The translations under genes were made by a program, and so were the position numbers. Below the pieces are notes generated by a model. That model was not told the origin of the DNA, made no database searches, and was given only the letters and a program-made list of their open reading frames with translations. Shown here one piece after another: positions 54,562 through 61,352 of a stretch of DNA of 64,000 nt (the first letter of the stretch is position 1; each line of letters opens with the position of its first letter). The DNA lies in the NCBI GenBank assembly GCA_910579265.1, contig CAJTTE010000002.1:62001-126000 (forward strand). Reading direction: 5' to 3'. The DNA comes from an uncultured Ruminiclostridium sp. (GTDB lineage Bacteria > Bacillota > Clostridia > Oscillospirales > Ruminococcaceae).

Positions 54562-56091
54562 ATGAATATCAAACAAGCAAAGGAAGATATCAAAAATGCG
54601 GTGTCGGCTTATCTGACGCGGGATCAGTTCGGAAATTTCGTCATTCCTATCGAAAAACAGCGTCCCGTTTTTCTTATGGGTGCTCCCGGAATAGGCAAAA
54701 CAGCAATTATGGAGCAGATAGCGCAGGAGCTGCAGATCGGACTTGTCAGCTACTCAATGACACACCATACCCGTCAGTCGGCTCTGGGTCTGCCATTTAT
54801 TGTCAAGAAAAATTACGGAGGCGAGGAATACAGCGTAAGTGAGTATACCATGAGCGAAATCATCGCTTCGGTGTACGATATTATAGAGGATACGGGGGTG
54901 TCGGAGGGAATACTGTTTCTCGACGAGATAAACTGCGTTTCGGAAACACTTGCTCCCTCTATGCTTCAATTTTTACAATACAAGACCTTCGGACGCCACT
55001 CCGTTCCCAAGGGTTGGATAGTAGTAACTGCGGGAAATCCTCCCGAATACAATAACTCAGTTCGTGAATTTGACATCGTTACATGGGACAGATTGAAGCG
55101 CATCGATGTTGAAGCGGATTATGACGTATGGAAGGAATACGCTTATGCCAAGAGTACTCATCCTTCAATTACAACTTATCTTGACATCAAAAAGGATGAC
55201 TTTTATAAAATCGAAACCACAGTCGACGGTAAAAGCTTTGTTACCGCCCGCGGGTGGAGCGATCTTTCGGATATGATAAAGCTGTATGAGCAAAAAGAGC
55301 TTCCGGTTACGGAGCAGCTTATCGTCCAATACTTACAGAACAAAAAAATCGCCAAAAGCTTCGCGGTATATTACGATTTGTTCAAAAAATATCAATCAGA
55401 TTATCAGGTAGACAAAATTCTTGAAGGAAAGGCGGATAAAGCGATCGTTGACCGTGCAAGGGCGGCAAAGTTCGATGAGCGCCTTTCGCTTTTAGGCTTG
55501 ATAGTCGACGGATTAATAGGAAAGACCAGGGATGTATATGCGGCAGACGGAGCAATTTCCGAGCTTATGGAATGCCTCAAAATCATAAAATTCGATCTTA
55601 CCGCAGATGAAAAGCCGGAAACCTCGGTAGAGCGGCAAATAACGACAAAGGAAAAGGAAATACATATAAGCAAAAAAGCGGGGAAGCTCTCCGACGATCG
55701 AAAATATATTTTAAATCTTACTATTTCCTATTTGTCGGAGCAGTTGGAGGAAATCACAAAAAAAGGCGGTCTTAGTGCCGACGGAGTATTTAAAAGTCTA
55801 AAAGCGGATTTTGACAAGAGAAAAAAGGCTCTGTCAAAGTCGGCCGCAGCAGCGGGAGGTAATCTATCCAATGCTTTTAAATTTTGTGAAGAGGCCTTTG
55901 AATCAGGCAGCCAGGAGCTTCTTATTTTAGTGACGGAGCTTACAGTCAGCAATTATGCCGCGCATTTTATCGGTAAATACGGCTGCGAGGAGTATTTTAA
56001 GCATAATAAGGATATGCTTTTCTTTGAGCGTAAAAAGGATATTTTAGCGGAGATTGAGGGACTTGAAGCAGAGGAGCAGGAGGATATATGA
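54562..56091 (+). CDS. MoxR-like AAA+ ATPase (AAA_5 type), partner of the vWA protein
   Basis: A 509-residue ATPase after CAGGAGGAAAT. Walker A is GAPGIGKT (40-47), Walker B ILFLDEIN (117-124), sensor 1 VVTAGNPPEYN, and an arginine-finger region DRLKRIDVEAD. The segment VSYSMTHHTRQSALGLP between them is typical of AAA_5 proteins that pair with vWA partners. After the ATPase core (to about 290) comes a ~220-residue helical C-terminal part, not recognised, with an acidic end. MoxR ATPases act as chaperones for complex assembly or conflict-system activation. The flanking vWA and LRR genes point to a dedicated machine. Confidence 0.92.
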   Translation: MNIKQAKEDIKNAVSAYLTRDQFGNFVIPIEKQRPVFLMGAPGIGKTAIMEQIAQELQIGLVSYSMTHHTRQSALGLPFIVKKNYGGEEYSVSEYTMSEIIASVYDIIEDTGVSEGILFLDEINCVSETLAPSMLQFLQYKTFGRHSVPKGWIVVTAGNPPEYNNSVREFDIVTWDRLKRIDVEADYDVWKEYAYAKSTHPSITTYLDIKKDDFYKIETTVDGKSFVTARGWSDLSDMIKLYEQKELPVTEQLIVQYLQNKKIAKSFAVYYDLFKKYQSDYQVDKILEGKADKAIVDRARAAKFDERLSLLGLIVDGLIGKTRDVYAADGAISELMECLKIIKFDLTADEKPETSVERQITTKEKEIHISKKAGKLSDDRKYILNLTISYLSEQLEEITKKGGLSADGVFKSLKADFDKRKKALSKSAAAAGGNLSNAFKFCEEAFESGSQELLILVTELTVSNYAAHFIGKYGCEEYFKHNKDMLFFERKKDILAEIEGLEAEEQEDI

Positions 56092-56294
56092 CAGCCGAGG
56101 TTAGCATATGTGAAGGGCGGGTGCAGGTATTATTGTTTTGATCTATTGTCGGGTCAGGGGTTTTCGATTTATAAACAACAAATACTTGGATCTTATGATA
56201 AATGCGCTTTGGCAGCCGCACACTGCTTTTCGGATATACAGTTAAGCCGAAGGTCGATAAACGCATTAGGATATCTCATATAAATTCGTTAATT

Positions 56295-56630
56295 AAAGCG
56301 TGTTCACATAAAATCCGACACACGTCTTTTCGGCAAATTTCTCCGTATGTTTCGTTAAATTTCTTGGAATACATCAGTGCATATCTGAAAATAAGGCAAA
56401 TTTGTACGATTACGCTAAAAGCGAGGCGATTTCAAAAAAAGCTGGGGGATTCGGAGTTATCCCATTGGAATAACTGTCGGCATTCTTTGATGTGGAAAGT
56501 GTCCACAGTTAGTAGAAATCGTGCAATTTGCGGCTTTCAGATAGCCTTTGGCATTCCTGAAAAAATTTGTCTCATTTACGGCGAAATTATGCTCGAATAT
56601 CCGTATATCGGTTTTATGTGAACACGCTCT
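56295..56630 (+). mobile_element. MITE-like element family C, copy 4, interrupted by a family B element
   Basis: Ends AAGCGTGTTCACATAAAA and TTTTATGTGAACACGCT form a near-perfect inverted repeat. The total length is 336 bp. Subtracting the 162 bp family B copy at 56382-56543 leaves 174 bp, the size of an intact family C element, and both flanking halves match other family C copies. The stretch 56092-56294 after the AAA+ gene shows no gene or terminator. Confidence 0.85.
56382..56543 (+). mobile_element. MITE-like element family B, copy 4, nested inside family C
   Basis: A 162 bp segment with TATCTGAAAA / CTTTCAGATA ends. Interior GTACGATTACGCTAAAAGC, GAGTTATCCCATTGGAATAA and GTAGAAATCGTGCAATTTGC agree with copies 1-3. 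It splits the family C element, so family B was active after family C. Confidence 0.85.
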
Positions 56631-56819
56631 ATATTTATAAGCAGTAATATCGTTACGTCTCAAAACATTTTTAAAATGTTTTATGATTTTTACTGACCTG
56701 AATTAATATCTGTATCCATCATCAGTATCGCATCCCGTCGTTCCATATTAGAGCTTGTTTATATAAAAAGCGGCAAGAATCATAGAAAATGTAATTTCAG
56801 CAATAAAACAACTCCAAAA

Positions 56820-56843
56820 CAAGGGGGTATGGGTTCAAGTCCC
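56820..56843 (+). pseudogene. tRNA-Leu 3'-part fragment
   Basis: A 24-base stretch identical to positions 57676-57699 of the intact tRNA-Leu (variable-arm end, T arm and T loop including GGTTCAAGTCCC). No matching 5' half or acceptor stem lies around it. It is a relic of a second tRNA gene or a former attachment site. Confidence 0.7.
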
Positions 56844-56872
56844 GTAATTCGCTCAATTTTTAAAAAATTAAT

Positions 56873-56918
56873 AAACTCGCATTATTAAAGCAATCGCCTT
56901 TATAATGCGGGTTTATTT
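56873..56918 (+). terminator. Rho-independent terminator
   Basis: AAACTCGCATTATTAAAG (56873-56890) pairs with CTTTATAATGCGGGTTT (about 56898-56914) and ends in ATTTAATTTT. It stands 30 bp after the tRNA fragment, as expected if that fragment was once transcribed. The rest of 56919-57388 has a small hairpin at 57015-57042 and no gene. Confidence 0.75.
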
Positions 56919-57388
56919 AATTTTAATCCGTCAAAAACGCGTTTTGATCAGTCAAAAATGCATTAAAATTTATTAAAAATCTTACACTCATGCAACATAA
57001 AAAACAACACAAAATGCTTCACAGAATAAATCTGTGAGGCAAAATTAAAGCTTCCTTATAAAAGCGATATCGGCTCGTTTTCGTTCCGATTTTTCTTGAA
57101 TTTCCATATAAGAAATTCATTTTTGCTTCGCAAAAACCGAAAAATATGGGAGAGCGTTACGGAGCTATGTGATCGTTTTTAACGGCTTATTTGAAAAATC
57201 ATCTTTTTTATAGCACATATTCAGCAGCGTGACGCTGCGCCCAATAACGCTCTTAATATCACAGAAGCGTTATTTTATGATTGCTTTACCAAAAACCTTT
57301 TTGGTATCAAAAACACACTTTATCATAACTCTCAAAAAGAATATTAATTTTATTTTTCGTTTAAAACATGCGGTTTTTGAAAAAGTTC

Positions 57389-57417
57389 TTGACAAATCAA
57401 AAGTGTTATGATATAAT
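57389..57417 (+). promoter_or_regulatory. Strong sigma-A promoter, consensus boxes
   Basis: TTGACA at 57389-57394, 17 bp, and TATAAT at 57412-57417, a full consensus. It lies about 200 bp upstream of the tRNA-Leu and is the only good promoter for it. The leader between them contains several hairpins (AAAACGGTTTTACCGTTTT at about 57530) but no recognised RNA class. Confidence 0.85.
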
Positions 57418-57625
57418 ATCATCTGTTCGATAGAAGATATATGTACTTCTATATACGGATGCAGCAGGATAGGCGGAGGCTCCGTATTAATGCTGTATCA
57501 TAGCAATGCAGTTAAAGTTTAAAGTGATTAAAACGGTTTTACCGTTTTGATAAATGTGGAGTTACTTGTAAAAAGTCCACCTCGGTTTTGGATTTGAGCC
57601 GTGTAAAAATTTCAGATCTTTAGAT

Positions 57626-57712
57626 GCGGATGTGGCGGAATCGGCAGACGCGCTGGCTTCAGGTGCCAGTCCTCGCAAGGGGGTATGGGTTCAAGTCCCT
57701 TCATCCGCACCA
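57626..57712 (+). tRNA. tRNA-Leu (anticodon CAG)
   Basis: 87 nt including an encoded CCA. The acceptor stem GCGGATG pairs with CATCCGC. The anticodon arm CTGGC-TTCAGGT-GCCAG gives anticodon CAG. A long variable arm (TCCTCGCAAGGGGG region) marks a class II tRNA, and the T arm contains GGTTCAAGTCCC. It reads CUG codons. Its 3' end borders the wreck of a conjugative element, a common integration site. Confidence 0.97.
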
Positions 57713-57736
57713 ACTAAATGTTACCAAAAAGATATT

Positions 57737-57776
57737 ATGCCCACAAACGGCGTTACAAAGCCATTTGTGGGCATAA
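57737..57776 (+). terminator. Terminator of tRNA-Leu
   Basis: TATGCCCACAAA (57737-57748) pairs with TTTGTGGGCATA (57764-57775), 24 bp after the tRNA. The T tract after it is weak (AATCTTGT). Confidence 0.65.
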
Positions 57777-57895
57777 ATCTTGTGAAAAATAGGATTTCAG
57801 TTCCGTAGATTTTTTTGAGGGAAAAATGGATTCGAACTCTCCCAAAAAAATATTTAACAAATTTTTCCAATTTAAACTGTATAAAATATCCAATG

Positions 57896-57947
57896 TGCCT
57901 GTGAATGATTTCTCACCACCGAGAAGTTAATCACAGGCATTTTTTTA
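57896..57947 (+). terminator. Rho-independent terminator
   Basis: TGCCTGTGA (57896-57904) pairs with TCACAGGCA (57931-57939) with an inner GAGAA/TTCTC stem, followed by seven T residues. No intact gene lies upstream. It probably belongs to the lost element. Confidence 0.75.
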
Positions 57948-58037
57948 TTGCAAGGAAAACTGACAAAATAGATTTCTGGGGGATTTGAACCCTAACACAT
58001 AAAATTTTTACCTCATTTTTTATACATTATCAACAAA

Positions 58038-58073
58038 GCCTGTGAGCAGACAAAAACTGCTCGGGCTTTTTTT
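58038..58073 (+). terminator. Rho-independent terminator
   Basis: GCCTGTGAGCAG (58038-58049) pairs with CTGCTCGGGC (58057-58066), followed by seven T residues. It lies just upstream of the first conjugative-element pseudogene. Confidence 0.75.
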
Positions 58074-58097
58074 ATTTCAAAGCAAAGGAGAAAGAAA

Positions 58098-58288
58098 ATG
58101 TTATTCATTACCAACCCCCGACTCCGAAAGCTTGAGGCTTTCATGGAAGAGATTCCAAATTCCCGCCAAAGGGTGCACAGATCGATTTTGACAGCCTTGG
58201 GGACGAAATCCTGCTGTTTGAAATCGGAAACGTTATCGTCAACGTTAAGCCGCCCAATGAAAATTTAAATACAGGAAAGGACAACATC
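58098..58288 (+). pseudogene. Frameshifted small gene of a conjugative element
   Basis: From ATG 58098 (site AAAGGAGAAAG) the frame reads LFITNPRLRKLEAFMEEIPN and then needs a shift near 58158. After it the frame reads FPPKGAQIDFDSLGDEILLF and EIGNVIVNVKPPNEN. The second part runs to the start of the next pseudogene. Proteins of this kind lie beside DUF6075-type genes in clostridial conjugative elements, as far as I recall; the family number is not certain. Confidence 0.55.
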
Positions 58289-58678
58289 ATGAAATTCAGA
58301 AACGAAAAGTATCGTACTACCTTTTTAAATGAGGCAAAAAAGTAAAGTCTCAAAAACTACAAGATTACCGCAGCCCTGTACATGCTTACAGCGGACGAGA
58401 AGCTGTGGGACACCGCAAAAGATTCTGTCGGAAAAGATGACATTGTTTTTGAGGATATTCACCTTAAAAACGGTAGTGAAAACGCTTGTGCTCTTTACTG
58501 CGCCGGAAAAGATTTGTATAACGGCAGCCGACATCTTGCAATTGATGATATGGCAGACGGTGGGCTTATCAAAAATAAAGTGTTCTCTTTGATTTATAAT
58601 GCGATACTGCTCAAAAGAAACGGGCTTGCGACGGTAAATTGGGTGGAAATTTGCGTCTGCGGCGAAGAAGAAAATTGA
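58289..58678 (+). pseudogene. DUF6075-like gene with an internal stop
   Basis: ATG 58289 after ACAGGAAAGGACAACATC opens MKFRNEKYRTTFLNEAKK, then TAA at 58343. The same frame continues SLKNYKITAALYMLTADEKL and on to 58678. Start MKFRNEKYR and the LTAD..LW and LYCAGKDLY blocks are typical of the DUF6075 family of integrative conjugative elements. One base change would restore the 129-residue product. Some translation by readthrough cannot be excluded. Confidence 0.65.
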
Positions 58679-58699
58679 CTGTAAAACGGAGGTAAACAT

Positions 58700-58975
58700 A
58701 TGATCAAAGCAACAATTCAAAACAGCCCGTATTGTACGGAGATGATATTTCCGTGTACAGAAACGGAGTTGTAGGAAAAGCTTGTTCAGATCGGCATTGA
58801 CAAGAATCATTTATCGCCGACGGGAACAGTGATAGAGATTGAGCCTGCGGAGCTGTCGGTGCTGACAGACTGCGAGGTGAGTCTCGATGCGCTGACTATC
58901 TCGGAAAGCAAATGTACGGTATGGATCGGTTGGAGCAAGAACAATTTTTGGCAGTTCTGTCGTGTGATGATTTGA
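58700..58975 (+). pseudogene. ArdA/antirestriction-like small gene, broken
   Basis: The start at 58700 follows ACGGAGGTAAACAT. It reads MIKATIQNSPYCTEMIFPC to a TAG at about 58772, then in the same frame EKLVQIGIDKNHLSPTGTVI and LSVLTDCEVSLDAL. A frameshift near 58895 leads to LGKQMYGMDRLEQEQFLAVL. This order resembles the N-terminal region of antirestriction-type proteins in clostridial mobile elements. The end is fused by deletion to the next fragment. Confidence 0.45.
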
Positions 58976-59479
58976 ATATCAATTGCTCAGTTTGAAAAAA
59001 CCTACGGGAAAGAGGGCGCGGAGATTATTGTTGATAACTGTCATTGTACCTTGTTCGGCAGCTTTGCGCCAAACTCCAAGACTGCGGAGGTTATGAGCAA
59101 GAATTTGGGTACACAGACGGTTCTCAGCGAGTCAATTTCAAAAAGCGCAGGCTGGGATGGGTCTAACCGTACCTTGCAAATGATCGAGCGTCCGCTGATG
59201 ACCGTTGATGAATTAAAGTCCATGCGTAAGGGACATTTTGTGGTTATGAAAACGGGGTGTTATCCTATGAAAACACGGCTGAAGCTGTTCTTTAAGTGGG
59301 TGATTAAGTTTGAAGAAGCATATGTTATAGAGGAACAGGCGGAAAGGAAGGTGCTGTATGCGGATCGGGCGGAGCTGGATGCGGAGATATTAAAGAAGTT
59401 CCCACAGGAGGGGCGGCTGTTGAGTTTGAGGACGATGAAACGTTGGCTAAAAAATGTTCGCCTAAGACGCGAAAAATAA
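58976..59479 (+). pseudogene. C-terminal fragment of a VirD4/TraG-type conjugative coupling ATPase
   Basis: The frame begins within SIAQFEKTYGKEGAEIIVDN near 58976. It continues TLFGSFAPNSKTAEVMSKNL, MIERPLMTVDELKSMRKGHF, VVMKTGCYPMKTRLKLFFKW, and ends in a basic tail. These are the late blocks of TraG/VirD4-like coupling proteins of clostridial conjugative elements, after the Walker B region. The first ~400 residues, including the P-loop, are gone. About 168 codons remain open (ATG 59051 could give 142 residues), but no activity is expected. Confidence 0.75.
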
Positions 59480-59530
59480 CCGCCAATCAAAAAAAGGCAG
59501 TTGAAAAATAAATAATCGATTTAAACAAAA

Positions 59531-59564
59531 AGGCAAGTACATTTGCAATTTGTACTTGCTTTTA
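59531..59564. terminator. Bidirectional terminator-like hairpin
   Basis: GCAAGTACA (59533-59541) pairs with TGTACTTGC (59551-59559), with A-rich sequence before and TTTTAT after. It ends the conjugative-element remnant. The -35 box of the next gene overlaps its right arm. Confidence 0.75.
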
Positions 59565-59584
59565 TAGGATTAATTTGGTATAAT
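59556..59584 (+). promoter_or_regulatory. Promoter of the agr-like remnant
   Basis: TTGCTT at 59556-59561, 17 bp, and TATAAT at 59579-59584, then AAAGGGGGAATTTC as ribosome site before ATG 59606. Confidence 0.6.
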
Positions 59585-59605
59585 ATAAGGCAAAGGGGGA
59601 ATTTC

Positions 59606-60089
59606 ATGATTTACATTGCAATTGTAGACGATGAAAATACCTTTATACAAATTTATGAGAAAGAAGTATCGAGGGTTTTCAGCAAGTTTGGCTTTGAATG
59701 TAAAATACGCGCCTATACCGATTCCCGCCGTCTTTCTGGAGGAAGTCTCGGAAGCTAAGTACGATCTGATTTTTCTTGATATAGATATGCCGAGCATTTC
59801 GGGAATGCAAATTGCCTCTGAATTAAACAAACAGGGAAGTAATACAACGCTTATATTCGTATCAAATCACAGCAACTTTGTATTTGAAGCTTTTCGGTAT
59901 TCGGCATACCGCTTTATCAGAAAAAATAATTTACTTTCGGATACTGCGGAAGCTATCAGCTTATTTTGCAATGCACTTAAAACAAAAGAAAATTATGTAA
60001 CTCTTGATTTGGAAAATAAAAAGAATATTCATATAGATTTATCGGGCGTCAAATATTTCTTTTCAATACGTCATGATATATTTTTATAA
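59606..60089 (+). pseudogene. Frameshifted LytTR-type (AgrA-like) response regulator
   Basis: The frame starts MIYIAIVDDENTFIQIYEKE. A shift near 59725 is needed to join YDLIFLDIDMPSISGMQIAS (phospho-acceptor Asp) and SNHSNFVFEAFRYSAYRFIR. The receiver is thus complete but split over two frames. The LytTR domain is only begun (YFFSIRHDIFL) and is then cut off; a further shift would add YNERKDTYRLAIV. It is not functional. Downstream are AgrB and AgrD remnants. Confidence 0.75.
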
Positions 60090-60125
60090 TGAGCGTAAAG
60101 ATACATACAGATTGGCAATAGTCTG

Positions 60126-60377
60126 ATGTATTCTTTATTAATACATTTGTTGATTCTGATAGTTGCAGCAATATGTATATGGCGTTTTGCACCCGTTGAA
60201 AATCCTAACAAACCGTTAACTGCTCAGCAAAAAGCCGGAAATCATAAAGCGTCTATGATTTTATTATCAGTGTTGTGTATACTAAGCAGTGTTTTGTACA
60301 TTTTTAAAATTGAATTTGCTGTTTTAATTGCCCTCACAATGTTTAGTATATCAATGCTAATTATAATAAAAAAATGA
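60126..60377 (+). pseudogene. AgrB-like peptide-processing protease, C-terminal fragment
   Basis: An 83-codon open frame with three membrane helices. RFAPVENPNKPLTAQQKAGN (about 20-39) matches the APxxxPNKPL hallmark of AgrB. AgrB proteins are about 190-210 residues, and the N-terminal half with the catalytic His and Cys is absent. The preceding sequence belongs to the broken regulator, so a deletion fused the two. It cannot mature a peptide. Confidence 0.8.
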
Positions 60378-60453
60378 AAGGCGGGCAAAAGAAGCATCTT
60401 GGGCACACTGTTATCAGCCTAAAGAGCCAAAGTCTTTGAAAAAAGGAAAGTAA
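60374..60453 (+). pseudogene. AgrD-like autoinducer peptide precursor, remnant
   Basis: From 60394 the frame reads ASWAHCYQPKEPKSLKKGK and a stop. This is the AgrD C-terminal pattern: a Cys-containing core followed by QPKxPKSL and a basic end. The ATG at 60374 is in another frame and the leader helix is missing, so the precursor is broken. The order regulator-agrB-agrD agrees with a former agr locus. Confidence 0.65.
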
Positions 60454-60472
60454 GCAATTAAAGTCAATTTGC

Positions 60473-60508
60473 TATTACACAAACATTGCAAATTTAAATT
60501 GTGTAATA
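60473..60508. promoter_or_regulatory. Perfect 10 bp inverted repeat upstream of the small secreted protein
   Basis: TATTACACAA (60473-60482) and TTGTGTAATA (60499-60508) with a 16 bp centre, ending 18 bp before the start codon. It may be an operator or an mRNA hairpin near the ribosome site (GGAG at 60518). Confidence 0.5.
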
Positions 60509-60526
60509 ATGAATTATGGAGAAAAA

Positions 60527-60925
60527 ATGGGAAAAGTTTTAAAAAAATCATTGGAAGCAATTACGGCAGTCACAGTGGCTGTTTGTATGGCAATGTCCGT
60601 TAGTGCTATCGAATTAACCGGTCATAGTAAAGCTGAATATAAGTGCGCTATATGCAATACAATTACGACTTCAAAATTAGACGTTACTGAAATAACGGCT
60701 ACTGCATCAACAAGTATTAATGTTAGACAAGGTGTTTCGATATCAATTAATGCTAGTTACTATGAAAAAGGAACATTCAAGATTAAAAAAACTGGAAACG
60801 GAAACGGCGGTCTTTATGGTGCTTCAACATCCATTAGTAATTATGGCGGAATTTGGATGATAGTAGAATCCAGTTATTCTCAATGTTGCAGCGGTAGATA
60901 TGGCACATTAACAATCCCCAATTGA
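60527..60925 (+). CDS. Small secreted protein of unknown function
   Basis: The 132-residue product starts at the ATG at 60527 after TGGAG (an ATG at 60509 in frame lacks a site). A Sec signal peptide is clear: KKSLEAITAVTVAVCMAMSV with cleavage expected after SVSA (about residue 27). The mature part holds CAIC and a CC pair near the C-terminus, is rich in Ser, Thr and Gly, and looks like a small beta-sandwich. It lies just after the dead agr locus and could once have been under its control. No family is recognised. Confidence 0.75.
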   Translation: MGKVLKKSLEAITAVTVAVCMAMSVSAIELTGHSKAEYKCAICNTITTSKLDVTEITATASTSINVRQGVSISINASYYEKGTFKIKKTGNGNGGLYGASTSISNYGGIWMIVESSYSQCCSGRYGTLTIPN

Positions 60926-61200
60926 GAATTGCAAAGTTAAAACTGTTGCAGCGAAGTTTGTGCGAAACCATGAGCAAAATTAAAAAATGTGCAAAAAACC
61001 ATCGTACTTTTTTAAAAACATTTGTAGGTAAAATCACCTGCGAGGCATTTAAGGAAACCCTAAAAACGCCTTGCTTGTAAAAACAAACAAGGTATGCTGC
61101 ATGTTTTCGGGTATAAAGGCTTACTTAAGAATACACCTGAAACGTTAATTCTTGGTTCACTTTGCGGCAGATCCTGTTTATACCAAACTTACATAAAAAA
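60926..61200. other. Intergenic stretch, one hairpin
   Basis: GCCTTGCTTGT and ACAAACAAGGT around 61069-61095 can form a stem without a T tract. Nothing else is recognised. Confidence 0.4.
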
Positions 61201-61229
61201 TTGACATTAAAAATTGAGAGCGCTATACT
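61201..61229 (+). promoter_or_regulatory. Sigma-A promoter of the lipoprotein genes
   Basis: TTGACA at 61201-61206, a 17 bp spacer, and TATACT at 61224-61229, about 120 bp before the start of the solute-binding lipoprotein. Confidence 0.7.
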
Positions 61230-61352
61230 ATGAACAAATTAAGAAGAAGTGAATATGGTTTAATTAACAATAGCTAATATTTCGAGCTCTAATGAAGCAT
61301 AGTTTATATTTGTTTCGCAACAACACATACAGACTTTTGGGAGGGACATATA

